From Bacteroides sp. (GTDB taxonomy: Bacteria > Bacteroidota > Bacteroidia > Bacteroidales > Bacteroidaceae): a stretch of 15,709 nucleotides of DNA. A program made the position numbers and the translations under genes. The DNA lies in NCBI GenBank assembly GCA_019412865.1, contig DXOJ01000210.1, positions 1-15,709 of the forward strand, given 5' to 3'. The notes beneath the pieces were generated by a model. That model made no database searches, was not told the origin of the DNA, and was given only the letters and a program-made list of their open reading frames with translations. Each line of letters opens with the position of its first letter. Position 1 is the first letter of the stretch. This document shows, piece by piece, positions 1 through 6,852 of the stretch.

Positions 1-37
1 CTACGGCTCCGCTTACGCCAACAATAGCTACTTTCAT
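1..37 (-). CDS. asd: Aspartate-semialdehyde dehydrogenase, N-terminal fragment
   Basis: Only the first 12 codons are inside the window; the gene runs off the left edge. They read MKVAIVGVSGAV, the start of a Rossmann fold with a GxxGxxG-type nucleotide-binding turn. This opening is what I recall for the asd product of Bacteroidales, which reduces aspartyl phosphate to aspartate semialdehyde with NADPH in the lysine, methionine and threonine pathway. The ATG (complement of 35-37) follows an A-rich stretch typical of Bacteroides leaders. Other Rossmann-fold enzymes could begin similarly, so the family call rests on a short match. The gene diverges from the antiporter-like gene at 290. Confidence 0.7.
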   Translation of the reverse strand, partial: MKVAIVGVSGAV

Positions 38-107
38 CTTTTTCTTTTGTTAAATTGTGAATATTGAGTTTCTCTCCTTATCCTGTCGAATAGAAAAGAT
101 TTGGCTG

Positions 108-115
108 CAAAATTA
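108..115 (-). promoter_or_regulatory. Candidate -7 box of the asd promoter
   Basis: The plus strand reads CAAAATTA, which on the minus strand is TAATTTTG, a perfect match to the Bacteroides -7 consensus TAnnTTTG. Transcription would start near position 101, giving a leader of about 64 nt before asd. No good -33 TTTG is seen at the expected spacing. Confidence 0.5.
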
Positions 116-233
116 TAACAATTTAGCATATAAACATCGATTTTGAGAGAAATATTTCAGTTTTTCGGCGGATTACTCATGCTTCCGTATAGTTGGACGT
201 GGTTATTGGAGTGAAATGACCATTAGACATTCA

Positions 234-263
234 TTGGATTCTGCAAACTTTTTTGTTCCTTTG
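234..263 (+). promoter_or_regulatory. Candidate promoter of the antiporter-tcdA-lolD operon
   Basis: TTCCTTTG at 256-263 matches the Bacteroides -7 box TAnnTTTG with one mismatch. TTGG at 234-237, 18 bases upstream, could be the -33 element. The predicted transcript would start near 270, only about 20 bases before the ATG at 290. The rest of the gap 38-289 shows no other gene I can support. Confidence 0.4.
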
Positions 264-289
264 CAGAAAATTCCTAAAAAACACAGCCT

Positions 290-2425
290 ATGAACCTGTT
301 TGATCTCAATTTAACGCTGCCGATTTCTGATCCGACCTGGGTGTTCTTTTTGGTACTAATTATCATTCTTTTTGCTCCGATGATTTTGGGGCGTCTCCAT
401 ATACCTCATATTATAGGCATGATTCTGGCGGGTGTGCTGATTGGCGAACACGGCTTTCATGTGCTCGACCGCGACAGTAGTTTTGAACTGTTTGGTAAAG
501 TAGGACTCTATTACATCATGTTCCTTGCCGGTCTTGAGATGGATATGGAGGACTTTAAGAAGAACCGGACAAAAAGTTTCGTGTTCGGCTGGCTTACCTT
601 TCTGATTCCTATGGCGTTGGGAATATGGAGTAGTATGAGTATGCTGGGGTACGGTTTTCTCACGGCAGTACTGTTGGCAAGTATGTATGCTTCCCACACC
701 TTAATTGCCTATCCCATTATTAGTCGTTATGGACTGTCGCGTTTGCGCAGTGTCAATATAACCATTGGTGGTACTGCTGTCACCGTCACCCTTGCTTTGA
801 TTATTCTTGCCGTCATAGGAGGCATGTTTAAGGGGACTGTCGATGGCTGGTTCTGGGTATTTCTTGTGGCAAAAGTGGCTTTCCTCGGATTCCTGATTGT
901 ATTCTTTTTCCCCCGTATCGGACGCTGGTTCTTCCGGAAGTACGATGACAGCGTGATGCAGTTTGTGTTTGTGCTGGCGATGGTTTTCCTCGGAGGAGGA
1001 TTGATGGAATTTGTAGGGATGGAGGGAATTTTAGGAGCTTTTCTGGCGGGCTTGGTATTGAATCGCCTGATTCCTCATGTATCTCCTTTGATGAACCGGT
1101 TGGAATTTGTGGGAAATGCGTTGTTTATTCCCTATTTCCTGATTGGTGTCGGAATGATTATTGATGTAAGAAGCCTGTTTACCGGAGGTGAAGCATTGAA
1201 GGTAGCTGCTGTGATGACAGTGGTGGCAACCTTTAGTAAATGGCTGGCTGCCTGGATCACACAAAAGATCTATCGGATGCAGTCGAATGAACGGAGCATG
1301 ATATTCGGTTTAAGCAATGCGCAGGCCGCAGCTACGCTGGCGGCAGTGTTGATCGGTCATGAAATCATAATGGAGAATGGAGAGCGGTTGCTGAATGATG
1401 ATGTCTTGAACGGTACGGTAGTGATGATACTTTTCACTTGTGTCATCAGTTCTTTGGTAACCGAACGTTCGGCACGTCGTTTTGCTTTGGATGAGAATGT
1501 GCAGGCGGAAGAAGAAGCTAAAAAAGTAAATACGGAACAAATCTTGATTCCGGTGGCTAACCCGGAGACGATTGAAGATTTGATTAATCTGGCTTTAGTA
1601 ATAAAGGATACCAAGCAGAAAAATGCATTGGTGGCATTGAACGTTATCAATGACAATAACAGTTCGGAGAAAAAAGAGCAGCAGGGCAAACGTAATCTGG
1701 AGAAGGCTGCCATGATTGCCGCTGCCGCTGATGTGCCTGTTACGATGGTGAGTCGTTATGATTTGAATATTGCTTCGGGGATTATCCATACGATCAAAGA
1801 GTATGAGGCTACGGATATTGTGATCGGTCTGCACCGGAAAGCAAATATTGTCGACTCTTTCTTCGGACATCTGGCCGAAAGTCTGTTGAAAGGTACGCAT
1901 CGTGAAGTGATGATTGCCAAATTCCTGATGCCTGTTAATACCCTGCGTCGAATCAATATTGCCGTTCCGCCAAAGGCTGAATATGAATCGGGATTCTCTA
2001 AATGGGTGGAACACTTCTGCCGTATGGGAAGTATCCTGGGCTGTCGGGTGCATTTTTTTGCCAATGAGCGTACATTGATGCGTGTTCAGCAACTTGTGAA
2101 AAAGCGACATGCAGGTACTCCGACGGAATTCTCCATATTGGAGGAGTGGGAGGATCTCTTGCTGTTGACAGGGCAGGTGAATTATGACCATTTATTGGTA
2201 GTTATCTCTGCCCGTCGCGGATCTATCTCTTATGATCCCTCTTTTGAACGTCTCCCGGCACAATTAGGAAAATATTTCTCTAATAATAGTTTGATAATCC
2301 TGTATCCCGACCAGTTTGGCGAACCGCAGGAAATTGTGTCATTCTCCGATCCTCGTGGACATAATGAGTCTCAACATTATGAGAAGGTCGGCAAATGGTT
2401 CTATAAATGGTTAAAGAAAAACTAA
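290..2425 (+). CDS. Kef/CPA2-type cation:proton antiporter-like membrane protein with C-terminal USP-like region
   Basis: Residues 1-393 form a polytopic inner-membrane domain of the CPA2 (Na+/H+ exchanger, Kef) family. Family landmarks are the PHIIGMILAGVLIGE segment (39-53), the LMEFVGMEGILGAFLAGLVLN segment (238-258, family GaFlaGl) and a GVGMIID turn (286-292). Residues from about 413 to 548 resemble a universal stress protein domain, with the nucleotide-loop-like stretch DIVIGLHRKANIVDSFFGH (509-527); about 553-675 may be a second, degenerate copy. There is no TrkA-N domain as in KefB/KefC. Residues 162-163 are Thr-Ala where Kef proteins have Gln-Asp and NapA-type proteins Asp-Asp, so proton-coupled antiport is doubtful (see findings). 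The protein probably moves or senses monovalent cations. It is first in an operon, and its TAA overlaps the tcdA ATG. Confidence 0.8.
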   Translation: MNLFDLNLTLPISDPTWVFFLVLIIILFAPMILGRLHIPHIIGMILAGVLIGEHGFHVLDRDSSFELFGKVGLYYIMFLAGLEMDMEDFKKNRTKSFVFGWLTFLIPMALGIWSSMSMLGYGFLTAVLLASMYASHTLIAYPIISRYGLSRLRSVNITIGGTAVTVTLALIILAVIGGMFKGTVDGWFWVFLVAKVAFLGFLIVFFFPRIGRWFFRKYDDSVMQFVFVLAMVFLGGGLMEFVGMEGILGAFLAGLVLNRLIPHVSPLMNRLEFVGNALFIPYFLIGVGMIIDVRSLFTGGEALKVAAVMTVVATFSKWLAAWITQKIYRMQSNERSMIFGLSNAQAAATLAAVLIGHEIIMENGERLLNDDVLNGTVVMILFTCVISSLVTERSARRFALDENVQAEEEAKKVNTEQILIPVANPETIEDLINLALVIKDTKQKNALVALNVINDNNSSEKKEQQGKRNLEKAAMIAAAADVPVTMVSRYDLNIASGIIHTIKEYEATDIVIGLHRKANIVDSFFGHLAESLLKGTHREVMIAKFLMPVNTLRRINIAVPPKAEYESGFSKWVEHFCRMGSILGCRVHFFANERTLMRVQQLVKKRHAGTPTEFSILEEWEDLLLLTGQVNYDHLLVVISARRGSISYDPSFERLPAQLGKYFSNNSLIILYPDQFGEPQEIVSFSDPRGHNESQHYEKVGKWFYKWLKKN

Positions 2426-3141
2426 TGGAAAGATACGACTGGCAACAGAGAACGGAACTCCTGTTAGGAGAGGAAAAGATGGAACGCATCCGGAACGCGC
2501 ACGTATTGGTCGTGGGACTGGGTGGAGTAGGTGCTTATGCCGCCGAGATGATTTGCCGTGCAGGTGTCGGGCGGATGACGATTGTAGATGCCGATACAGT
2601 GCAGCCTACTAATATGAATCGTCAGTTGCCGGCCATGCATTCCACGCTGGGGAGGACGAAAGCGGAAGTGTTGGCAGCCCGTTATAAAGATATAAATCCG
2701 GCGATTGAGCTGACTGTCCTTCCTGTTTACCTGAAGGATGAAAATATACCGGAACTGCTGGATGCCGATAAATATGATTTTATAGTAGATGCTATTGATA
2801 CGATCAGTCCGAAATGCTTTCTGATTTATGAAGCGATGAAACGTCGTATAAAGATAGTTTCCAGTATGGGAGCAGGGGCGAAGAGTGACATTACTCAGGT
2901 TCGTTTTGCCGATCTTTGGGAGACGTATCATTGCGGTTTGAGTAAGGCTGTGCGAAAGCGTTTGCAGAAGATGGGAATGAAACGGAAACTTCCGGTGGTA
3001 TTCAGTACGGAGCAAGCCGATCCGAAAGCGGTATTGCTGACGGAGGATGAACAGAATAAGAAATCGACATGTGGAACAGTTAGTTATATGCCGGCCGTGT
3101 TTGGGTGTTATCTGGCTGAATATGTCATTAAACGATTATAA
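2425..3141 (+). CDS. tcdA: tRNA threonylcarbamoyladenosine dehydratase (ThiF/MoeB-like)
   Basis: This cytosolic ATP-dependent enzyme of the E1-like ThiF/HesA fold cyclises t6A37 to ct6A in ANN-decoding tRNAs. Visible motifs, counted from the chosen start, are the nucleotide loop [13 protein letters not shown] near residue 30, VDADTV (acidic end of the second strand), NMNRQLPA (family NxNRQ), [26 protein letters not shown], and a C-terminal [12 protein letters not shown]. These match E. coli TcdA (CsdL/YgdL) in order and spacing. At 238 residues it is slightly shorter than the E. coli protein. An ATG at 2407 would add six residues, but the ATG at 2425 overlaps the upstream stop as TAATG and gives the conserved start MERYDWQQR, so I prefer it. 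It is coupled to the antiporter upstream and lies 7 nt before lolD. Confidence 0.88.
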   Translation: MERYDWQQRTELLLGEEKMERIRNAHVLVVGLGGVGAYAAEMICRAGVGRMTIVDADTVQPTNMNRQLPAMHSTLGRTKAEVLAARYKDINPAIELTVLPVYLKDENIPELLDADKYDFIVDAIDTISPKCFLIYEAMKRRIKIVSSMGAGAKSDITQVRFADLWETYHCGLSKAVRKRLQKMGMKRKLPVVFSTEQADPKAVLLTEDEQNKKSTCGTVSYMPAVFGCYLAEYVIKRL

Positions 3142-3148
3142 GGCTATT

Positions 3149-3805
3149 ATGATAAAACTAGAAGGGATTACGAAGAGTTTCGGCTCATTACAGGTGTTGA
3201 AAGGCATTGATCTGGAAATCAACAAAGGAGAAATTATTAGTATTGTAGGCCCGAGCGGTGCGGGTAAAACTACGTTATTGCAGATAATGGGCACTTTAGA
3301 TGAACCGGACGCAGGTGTGGTACAGATTGACGGAACAGTGGTGAGTCGGATGAAGGAGAAAGAACTATCTGCATTTCGTAATAAGAATATTGGTTTTGTT
3401 TTCCAGTTTCACCAACTACTGCCGGAGTTCACGGCATTGGAAAATGTGATGATTCCCGCTTTAATCGCCGGGGTATCTTCGAAGGAGGCGCACGAACGCG
3501 CTATGAAGATTCTGGATTTTATGGGACTGGTTGACAGGGCTTCTCATAAACCGAATGAATTGTCGGGAGGCGAGAAACAACGGGTGGCGGTAGCGAGGGC
3601 TTTAATCAACGATCCGGCAGTTATTCTGGCAGACGAACCATCCGGTAGTCTGGATACACATAATAAAGAAGATTTACATCAACTGTTCTTCGATTTGAGA
3701 GACCGGCTGGGGCAGACTTTTGTCATTGTGACGCATGACGAGGGGCTTGCCAAAATTACGGACCGGACCGTTCATATAGTGGATGGTATGATTAAAAAAG
3801 ATTAA
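3149..3805 (+). CDS. lolD: LolD-type ABC transporter ATP-binding protein
   Basis: A 218-residue stand-alone ABC ATPase. Walker A is GPSGAGKT (34-41), the Q-loop is FVFQFHQLL (83-91), the signature is [15 protein letters not shown] (138-152), Walker B is [12 protein letters not shown] (158-169), and the switch histidine is in VTHDE (His196). The size, the LxADEPSGxLD form and the missing C-terminal extension fit the MacB/LolD/FtsE branch, which couples to FtsX-like permeases acting on periplasmic substrates. In Bacteroides such proteins are usually named LolD (lipoprotein release to the outer membrane). No permease gene is adjacent, so the partner must be elsewhere and the exact substrate is uncertain. 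The frame is open back to 3047, but the ATG at 3149, just after tcdA, gives the canonical start [12 protein letters not shown]. Confidence 0.82.
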   Translation: MIKLEGITKSFGSLQVLKGIDLEINKGEIISIVGPSGAGKTTLLQIMGTLDEPDAGVVQIDGTVVSRMKEKELSAFRNKNIGFVFQFHQLLPEFTALENVMIPALIAGVSSKEAHERAMKILDFMGLVDRASHKPNELSGGEKQRVAVARALINDPAVILADEPSGSLDTHNKEDLHQLFFDLRDRLGQTFVIVTHDEGLAKITDRTVHIVDGMIKKD

Positions 3806-3944
3806 TTAGAGAACCTAATTCCTAAAAATGTATACCAAAAAGGTAGAGCCTTGCAAGTGTTCTATCTTTTAGCTATATATTTATAGTCGCTTCTCTACGG
3901 AAGTCTGTGAAGATGATAGTAGAGTGTTTGTTTTGTTTGTGTGT

Positions 3945-3986
3945 GATGCATTCTTGTCTGGTGTGATAGGAATGCATCTTTTTTTT
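3945..3986 (+). terminator. Rho-independent terminator of the antiporter-tcdA-lolD operon
   Basis: GATGCATTC (3945-3953) pairs perfectly with GAATGCATC (3970-3978) around a 16-nt loop and is followed by eight T residues. No T-run follows the hairpin on the other strand, so it serves the plus strand. It lies 140 nt past the lolD stop. Confidence 0.85.
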
Positions 3987-3987
3987 A

Positions 3988-4905
3988 TTAATTATAACAA
4001 ATGTAGGGCTCTAGCCGTTCAAGATCAATAGGAGTGAACTCCTCATAGAGAGATAATTGCTTCAGACTTTTTAAGAATCCTTTCTTTTTCCGATATTCTA
4101 TGATAACCTTTGCTTGGTAGTAGTTTATGTATGGATGATGCATCATTCGTTCCATACCGGCTTTATTTACATTGATGCGGCGTGTCTGATGGGTGTCAAT
4201 GGAAAACCACGGACGGAGTTTCTCTGCCTTTAGATGAATCTCCTGTAACTGCTCTATTCGGAAAAAGCCTCCCAGCCGTTCGCGGTAATTCACAATCATC
4301 CGGGCAATGCTGCTTCCGATTCCCGGAATCTTCTTCAGTTCGGTGGTATCTGCGGAGTTGAGGCTGATGATAGTTCCCGGGAGATATTTCACAAGGGTGT
4401 CCCGTTGTATGCTTGGTGTGGTTAACAATCGTACCGTGTCTTTATTTGTCGAACTGAAATCTTCTGTAATTTGTATATAAGGACGAAGAGTCTGGTATTG
4501 TTCTTCCGTGAGTCCATATATCTTTCGGAAATCTTCTGGGTGGCGGAATTTACCTTGTTTATAGCGATAGTGCAGGATATTCTTTATCATCCAGGATGGT
4601 AACCCAAGCGAAAGAAAAGTAGTAGAGTCTGCGATGTTCGGATCGAACACCGCAAGTTTGATTTCCCTTTGAGGGGATGATTGAAAAGAATGACCGGACT
4701 TTTGGTGAGGTTGGGTTTCCCGGAGGGAGGAAATAAAGTCGTTGTATTCCTTATCGAACTTCTCGTTCTCTCTGCAGTCGGTATCTTCAGCGTGTGTGAA
4801 AAAGGAGAAGAGTTTAGGGGCGGCATATACTCCTAAAATAAGAACGACAAGGACGATAATGCCTTGTCGTTCAGTTTTAGTATAATAAAGGAAGTCTTTC
4901 CACAT
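3988..4905 (-). CDS. Membrane-anchored protein with three helix-hairpin-helix repeats (ComEA-like)
   Basis: A 305-residue protein with one N-terminal membrane segment (about 15-35), a polar linker, and three copies of a roughly 60-residue HhH_3-type unit at about 87-144, 180-236 and 243-304. Each follows the pattern of an FDPN/LNSA/VNKA-like opening, a hairpin, an aromatic-rich helix around YR, a G[KG]F turn and a final LRPYI/LRPWF/LEPYI segment. The middle copy has the canonical hairpin IPGIGSSIA (193-201); the others are degenerate. ComEA and related proteins use HhH domains to bind DNA at the outer face of the membrane, so DNA binding is possible but unproven; no DNA-uptake genes are nearby. 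Its ATG overlaps the stop of the symporter gene as TAATG, so the two are probably translationally coupled. Confidence 0.8.
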   Translation of the reverse strand: MWKDFLYYTKTERQGIIVLVVLILGVYAAPKLFSFFTHAEDTDCRENEKFDKEYNDFISSLRETQPHQKSGHSFQSSPQREIKLAVFDPNIADSTTFLSLGLPSWMIKNILHYRYKQGKFRHPEDFRKIYGLTEEQYQTLRPYIQITEDFSSTNKDTVRLLTTPSIQRDTLVKYLPGTIISLNSADTTELKKIPGIGSSIARMIVNYRERLGGFFRIEQLQEIHLKAEKLRPWFSIDTHQTRRINVNKAGMERMMHHPYINYYQAKVIIEYRKKKGFLKSLKQLSLYEEFTPIDLERLEPYICYN

Positions 4906-6275
4906 TATAGCTTGATTAATCCCAGTTCATTGATAAATATCAGTGAGATGGCGATTGGTGCCATATATTTTAATATAAAGATAATGAGTTTGTATACCGG
5001 TACCTTTAATGAACCGTCATTGGTAATCTCCGACCATACAATCTTCTTGTCCAGATACCATCCGGTAAAGAGGGAGATGCACAATCCGCCCAGTGGTAAC
5101 ATGATTTTAGCTGTTACAAAGTCGAAGAGGTCGAACATGCCCAGTCCGAAAACGGTAAATCCTTTCATGACTCCCAGTGATAATGAACAGAATATTCCGA
5201 GGAAGACACAACCGCCGGTGACTAACCTTGCTGCTTTTCCACGGGAGAGGTTGAACTCCTCATGTAAATAAGCGGTTACTACTTCGTGCAAGGAAATAGT
5301 AGAAGTTAAAGCAGCCATTGCCAACAACGCGTAGAACATGACAGAGAATATATATGCCAGTATGGGAACTCCGCTAAATGCCTGTTGGAATACATTAGGC
5401 AGGGTGATAAAGATCAGACTCGGACCAGAATCAGGTTGTATGCCTACGGAAAAAGCTGCCGGGAAAATGATAAATCCGGCTAGTATCGCCACAAAGGTAT
5501 CAATGATTCCTACGCTGAAAGCTGTTTTAGTCAGGTTGGTTTCTTTGCTGAAATAGGAGGCGTACGTGCAAAGGCATCCCATTCCCAAACTCAATGAGAA
5601 GAACGCCTGTCCCATGGCACTCAAAAATACATTTCCGTCCACTTTGCTAAAGTCGGGCTTGAGCAGGAATTCGATACCTGCACCGGCTCCCGGCAGAGTG
5701 ACCGAGCAAACAACCAGTATGAGGATAATGATAAACAGGGTAGGCATCATGATCTTGGAGGACTTTTCGATTCCTTTTTCTACCCCTTTCACAATGATGA
5801 AATGAGTAATCAGCAAGAATGCCACCAACCATACAACCGGTCTCCATGGGCTGCTGGAGAATTGTTGAAAAGAGGATATGAACTCTCCGGAGGTTTTTCC
5901 GGCAAAGCCATTAGTAGCAGCTTCAAAAATATATTCGAGTGTCCATCCTGCTACTACAGCATAATAACTAAGTATCAGGAAGCCTGCCAATACTCCCATG
6001 CGTCCTACCCAACGCCAATGTGTTCCAGGTGCTAATTTCTGATATGCTCTCGCTGTGTTAGCTCTCGAACGGCGTCCTATCAGGAACTCGGCAATCATAA
6101 TAGGCAATCCCAGAAGAAGAATGCAGCCTAAATAGATCAATATAAAAGCAGCGCCTCCATGGTTTCCTGTTTCATAGGGAAATCTCCATATATTACCCAA
6201 TCCGACTGCAGAGCCGGCAGAAGCGAGTATGACTCCTAATTTACTGCCGAAGTTTGCTCTATCATTTTTTGCCAT
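4905..6275 (-). CDS. Sodium-dependent amino-acid transporter of the neurotransmitter:sodium symporter family
   Basis: A 456-residue inner-membrane LeuT-fold carrier with 11-12 membrane helices. The family signature in helix 1 is plain: GSAVGLGNIWRFPY (21-34), equivalent to the unwound Na+/substrate-binding segment of LeuT, with Gly-Ser where LeuT has Gly-Asn. Helix 2 carries GLPIMIAEFLIGRRS, and the helix 6 region has FFSLSLGMG. NSS members take up amino acids with sodium; the substrate cannot be read from the sequence (tyrosine, tryptophan and branched-chain examples exist). The MAKNDRANFGSKLG start is typical of the family. The gene is first of two on the minus strand, ending within the start codon of the HhH gene, and has a candidate promoter at 6325-6332. 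Confidence 0.92.
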   Translation of the reverse strand: MAKNDRANFGSKLGVILASAGSAVGLGNIWRFPYETGNHGGAAFILIYLGCILLLGLPIMIAEFLIGRRSRANTARAYQKLAPGTHWRWVGRMGVLAGFLILSYYAVVAGWTLEYIFEAATNGFAGKTSGEFISSFQQFSSSPWRPVVWLVAFLLITHFIIVKGVEKGIEKSSKIMMPTLFIIILILVVCSVTLPGAGAGIEFLLKPDFSKVDGNVFLSAMGQAFFSLSLGMGCLCTYASYFSKETNLTKTAFSVGIIDTFVAILAGFIIFPAAFSVGIQPDSGPSLIFITLPNVFQQAFSGVPILAYIFSVMFYALLAMAALTSTISLHEVVTAYLHEEFNLSRGKAARLVTGGCVFLGIFCSLSLGVMKGFTVFGLGMFDLFDFVTAKIMLPLGGLCISLFTGWYLDKKIVWSEITNDGSLKVPVYKLIIFILKYMAPIAISLIFINELGLIKL

Positions 6276-6324
6276 AAATCTTGTTTTATCTTACAAATCG
6301 TTATAAAATATACGTATTAGAGCG

Positions 6325-6332
6325 CAAATATA
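6325..6332 (-). promoter_or_regulatory. Candidate -7 box of the symporter promoter
   Basis: CAAATATA on the plus strand is TATATTTG on the minus strand, a perfect TAnnTTTG box, giving a predicted start near 6318 and a leader of about 43 nt. It is one arm of a 9-bp inverted repeat shared with the VanZ promoter. Confidence 0.6.
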
Positions 6333-6344
6333 GAAAATGATACT

Positions 6345-6352
6345 TATATTTG
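6345..6352 (+). promoter_or_regulatory. Candidate -7 box of the vanZ promoter
   Basis: TATATTTG is a perfect Bacteroides -7 box, placing the transcript start near 6359, about 20 nt before the ATG at 6379. It is the mirror image of the symporter -7 box at 6325-6332. Each promoter's -33 region would fall on or next to the other's -7 box. Confidence 0.6.
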
Positions 6353-6378
6353 CACGAAAATTGTAACATTATTTAGAT

Positions 6379-6771
6379 ATGCTATCTTATATTAAGAAAT
6401 ATCCAATCTCGCTTTTTATCATTCTGACAGTGATTTATCTGTCGTTCTTTAAACCGCCTAAGACGGATTTAGATGAAATTCCTAACCTCGACAAACTGGT
6501 TCATGTTTGTATGTATTTGGGTATGTCGGGGATGCTGTGGCTGGAATTTTTGCGTGCATATCGCAGGGACAATGCTCCGATATGGCATGCATGGGTAGGC
6601 GCATTCCTTTGCCCTGTACTTTTTAGTGGTTGTGTGGAATTGTTGCAGGAATATTGCACTACTTACCGGGGTGGAGACTGGTTGGACTTTGCAGCTAATA
6701 CTACGGGAGCGATTCTGGCTAGTTTAATAGCCTATTATGTCGTACGCCCCAGAATGATGAATAAGCAGTGA
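6379..6771 (+). CDS. VanZ-family small membrane protein
   Basis: A 130-residue protein with about four membrane helices (roughly 9-23, 43-57, 70-86 and 105-122). It shows the VanZ-like pattern: DKLVHVCMYLG (Asp38, Lys39, His42, Tyr46), CVELLQEY (Glu87, Gln90), then RGGDWLDFAANTTGA (Arg97, Asp100, Asp103, Asn107, Gly110). VanZ of enterococci raises teicoplanin resistance by an unknown mechanism; chromosomal homologues such as this are common and mostly uncharacterised, so glycopeptide resistance should not be inferred. It is a single-gene unit with its own promoter and a shared terminator, converging on murF. The conserved polar residues facing the membrane suggest binding of a lipid or an amphiphile. 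Confidence 0.85.
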   Translation: MLSYIKKYPISLFIILTVIYLSFFKPPKTDLDEIPNLDKLVHVCMYLGMSGMLWLEFLRAYRRDNAPIWHAWVGAFLCPVLFSGCVELLQEYCTTYRGGDWLDFAANTTGAILASLIAYYVVRPRMMNKQ

Positions 6772-6782
6772 ATGAAAAATAG

Positions 6783-6820
6783 AAACGGTGAATAATGGTT
6801 GCATCCAATATTCACCGTTT
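6783..6820. terminator. Bidirectional terminator between vanZ and murF
   Basis: AAACGGTGAATA (6783-6794) pairs perfectly with TATTCACCGTTT (6809-6820), with an inner TGG/CCA extension after one A-A mismatch. On the minus strand the hairpin is followed by TATTTTTC (complement of 6774-6781), giving murF a terminator. On the plus strand the following ATAATTTA is a weaker tract serving vanZ. Confidence 0.7.
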
Positions 6821-6852
6821 ATAATTTACTGTTCACTCGTTTATTTTTCCGT

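Noticed and set aside
216..293. A 25-codon open frame starting MTIRHSLDSANFF whose TGA overlaps the antiporter ATG (ATGA).
   Set aside because: The predicted promoter -7 box lies inside it, so the transcript would start after its ATG; no ribosome-binding site or protein feature supports it. It would become interesting only if transcription starts upstream of 216.
3047..3148. Upstream extension of lolD by 34 residues.
   Set aside because: It lies inside tcdA in another frame and the ABC fold starts at MIKLEG; the ATG at 3149 fits the operon spacing.
6379..6771. VanZ protein as a glycopeptide-resistance gene.
   Set aside because: It has only the general VanZ fold, is chromosomal and single, and no vanA/vanH/vanX genes are nearby; these bacteria are Gram-negative and shielded by the outer membrane.
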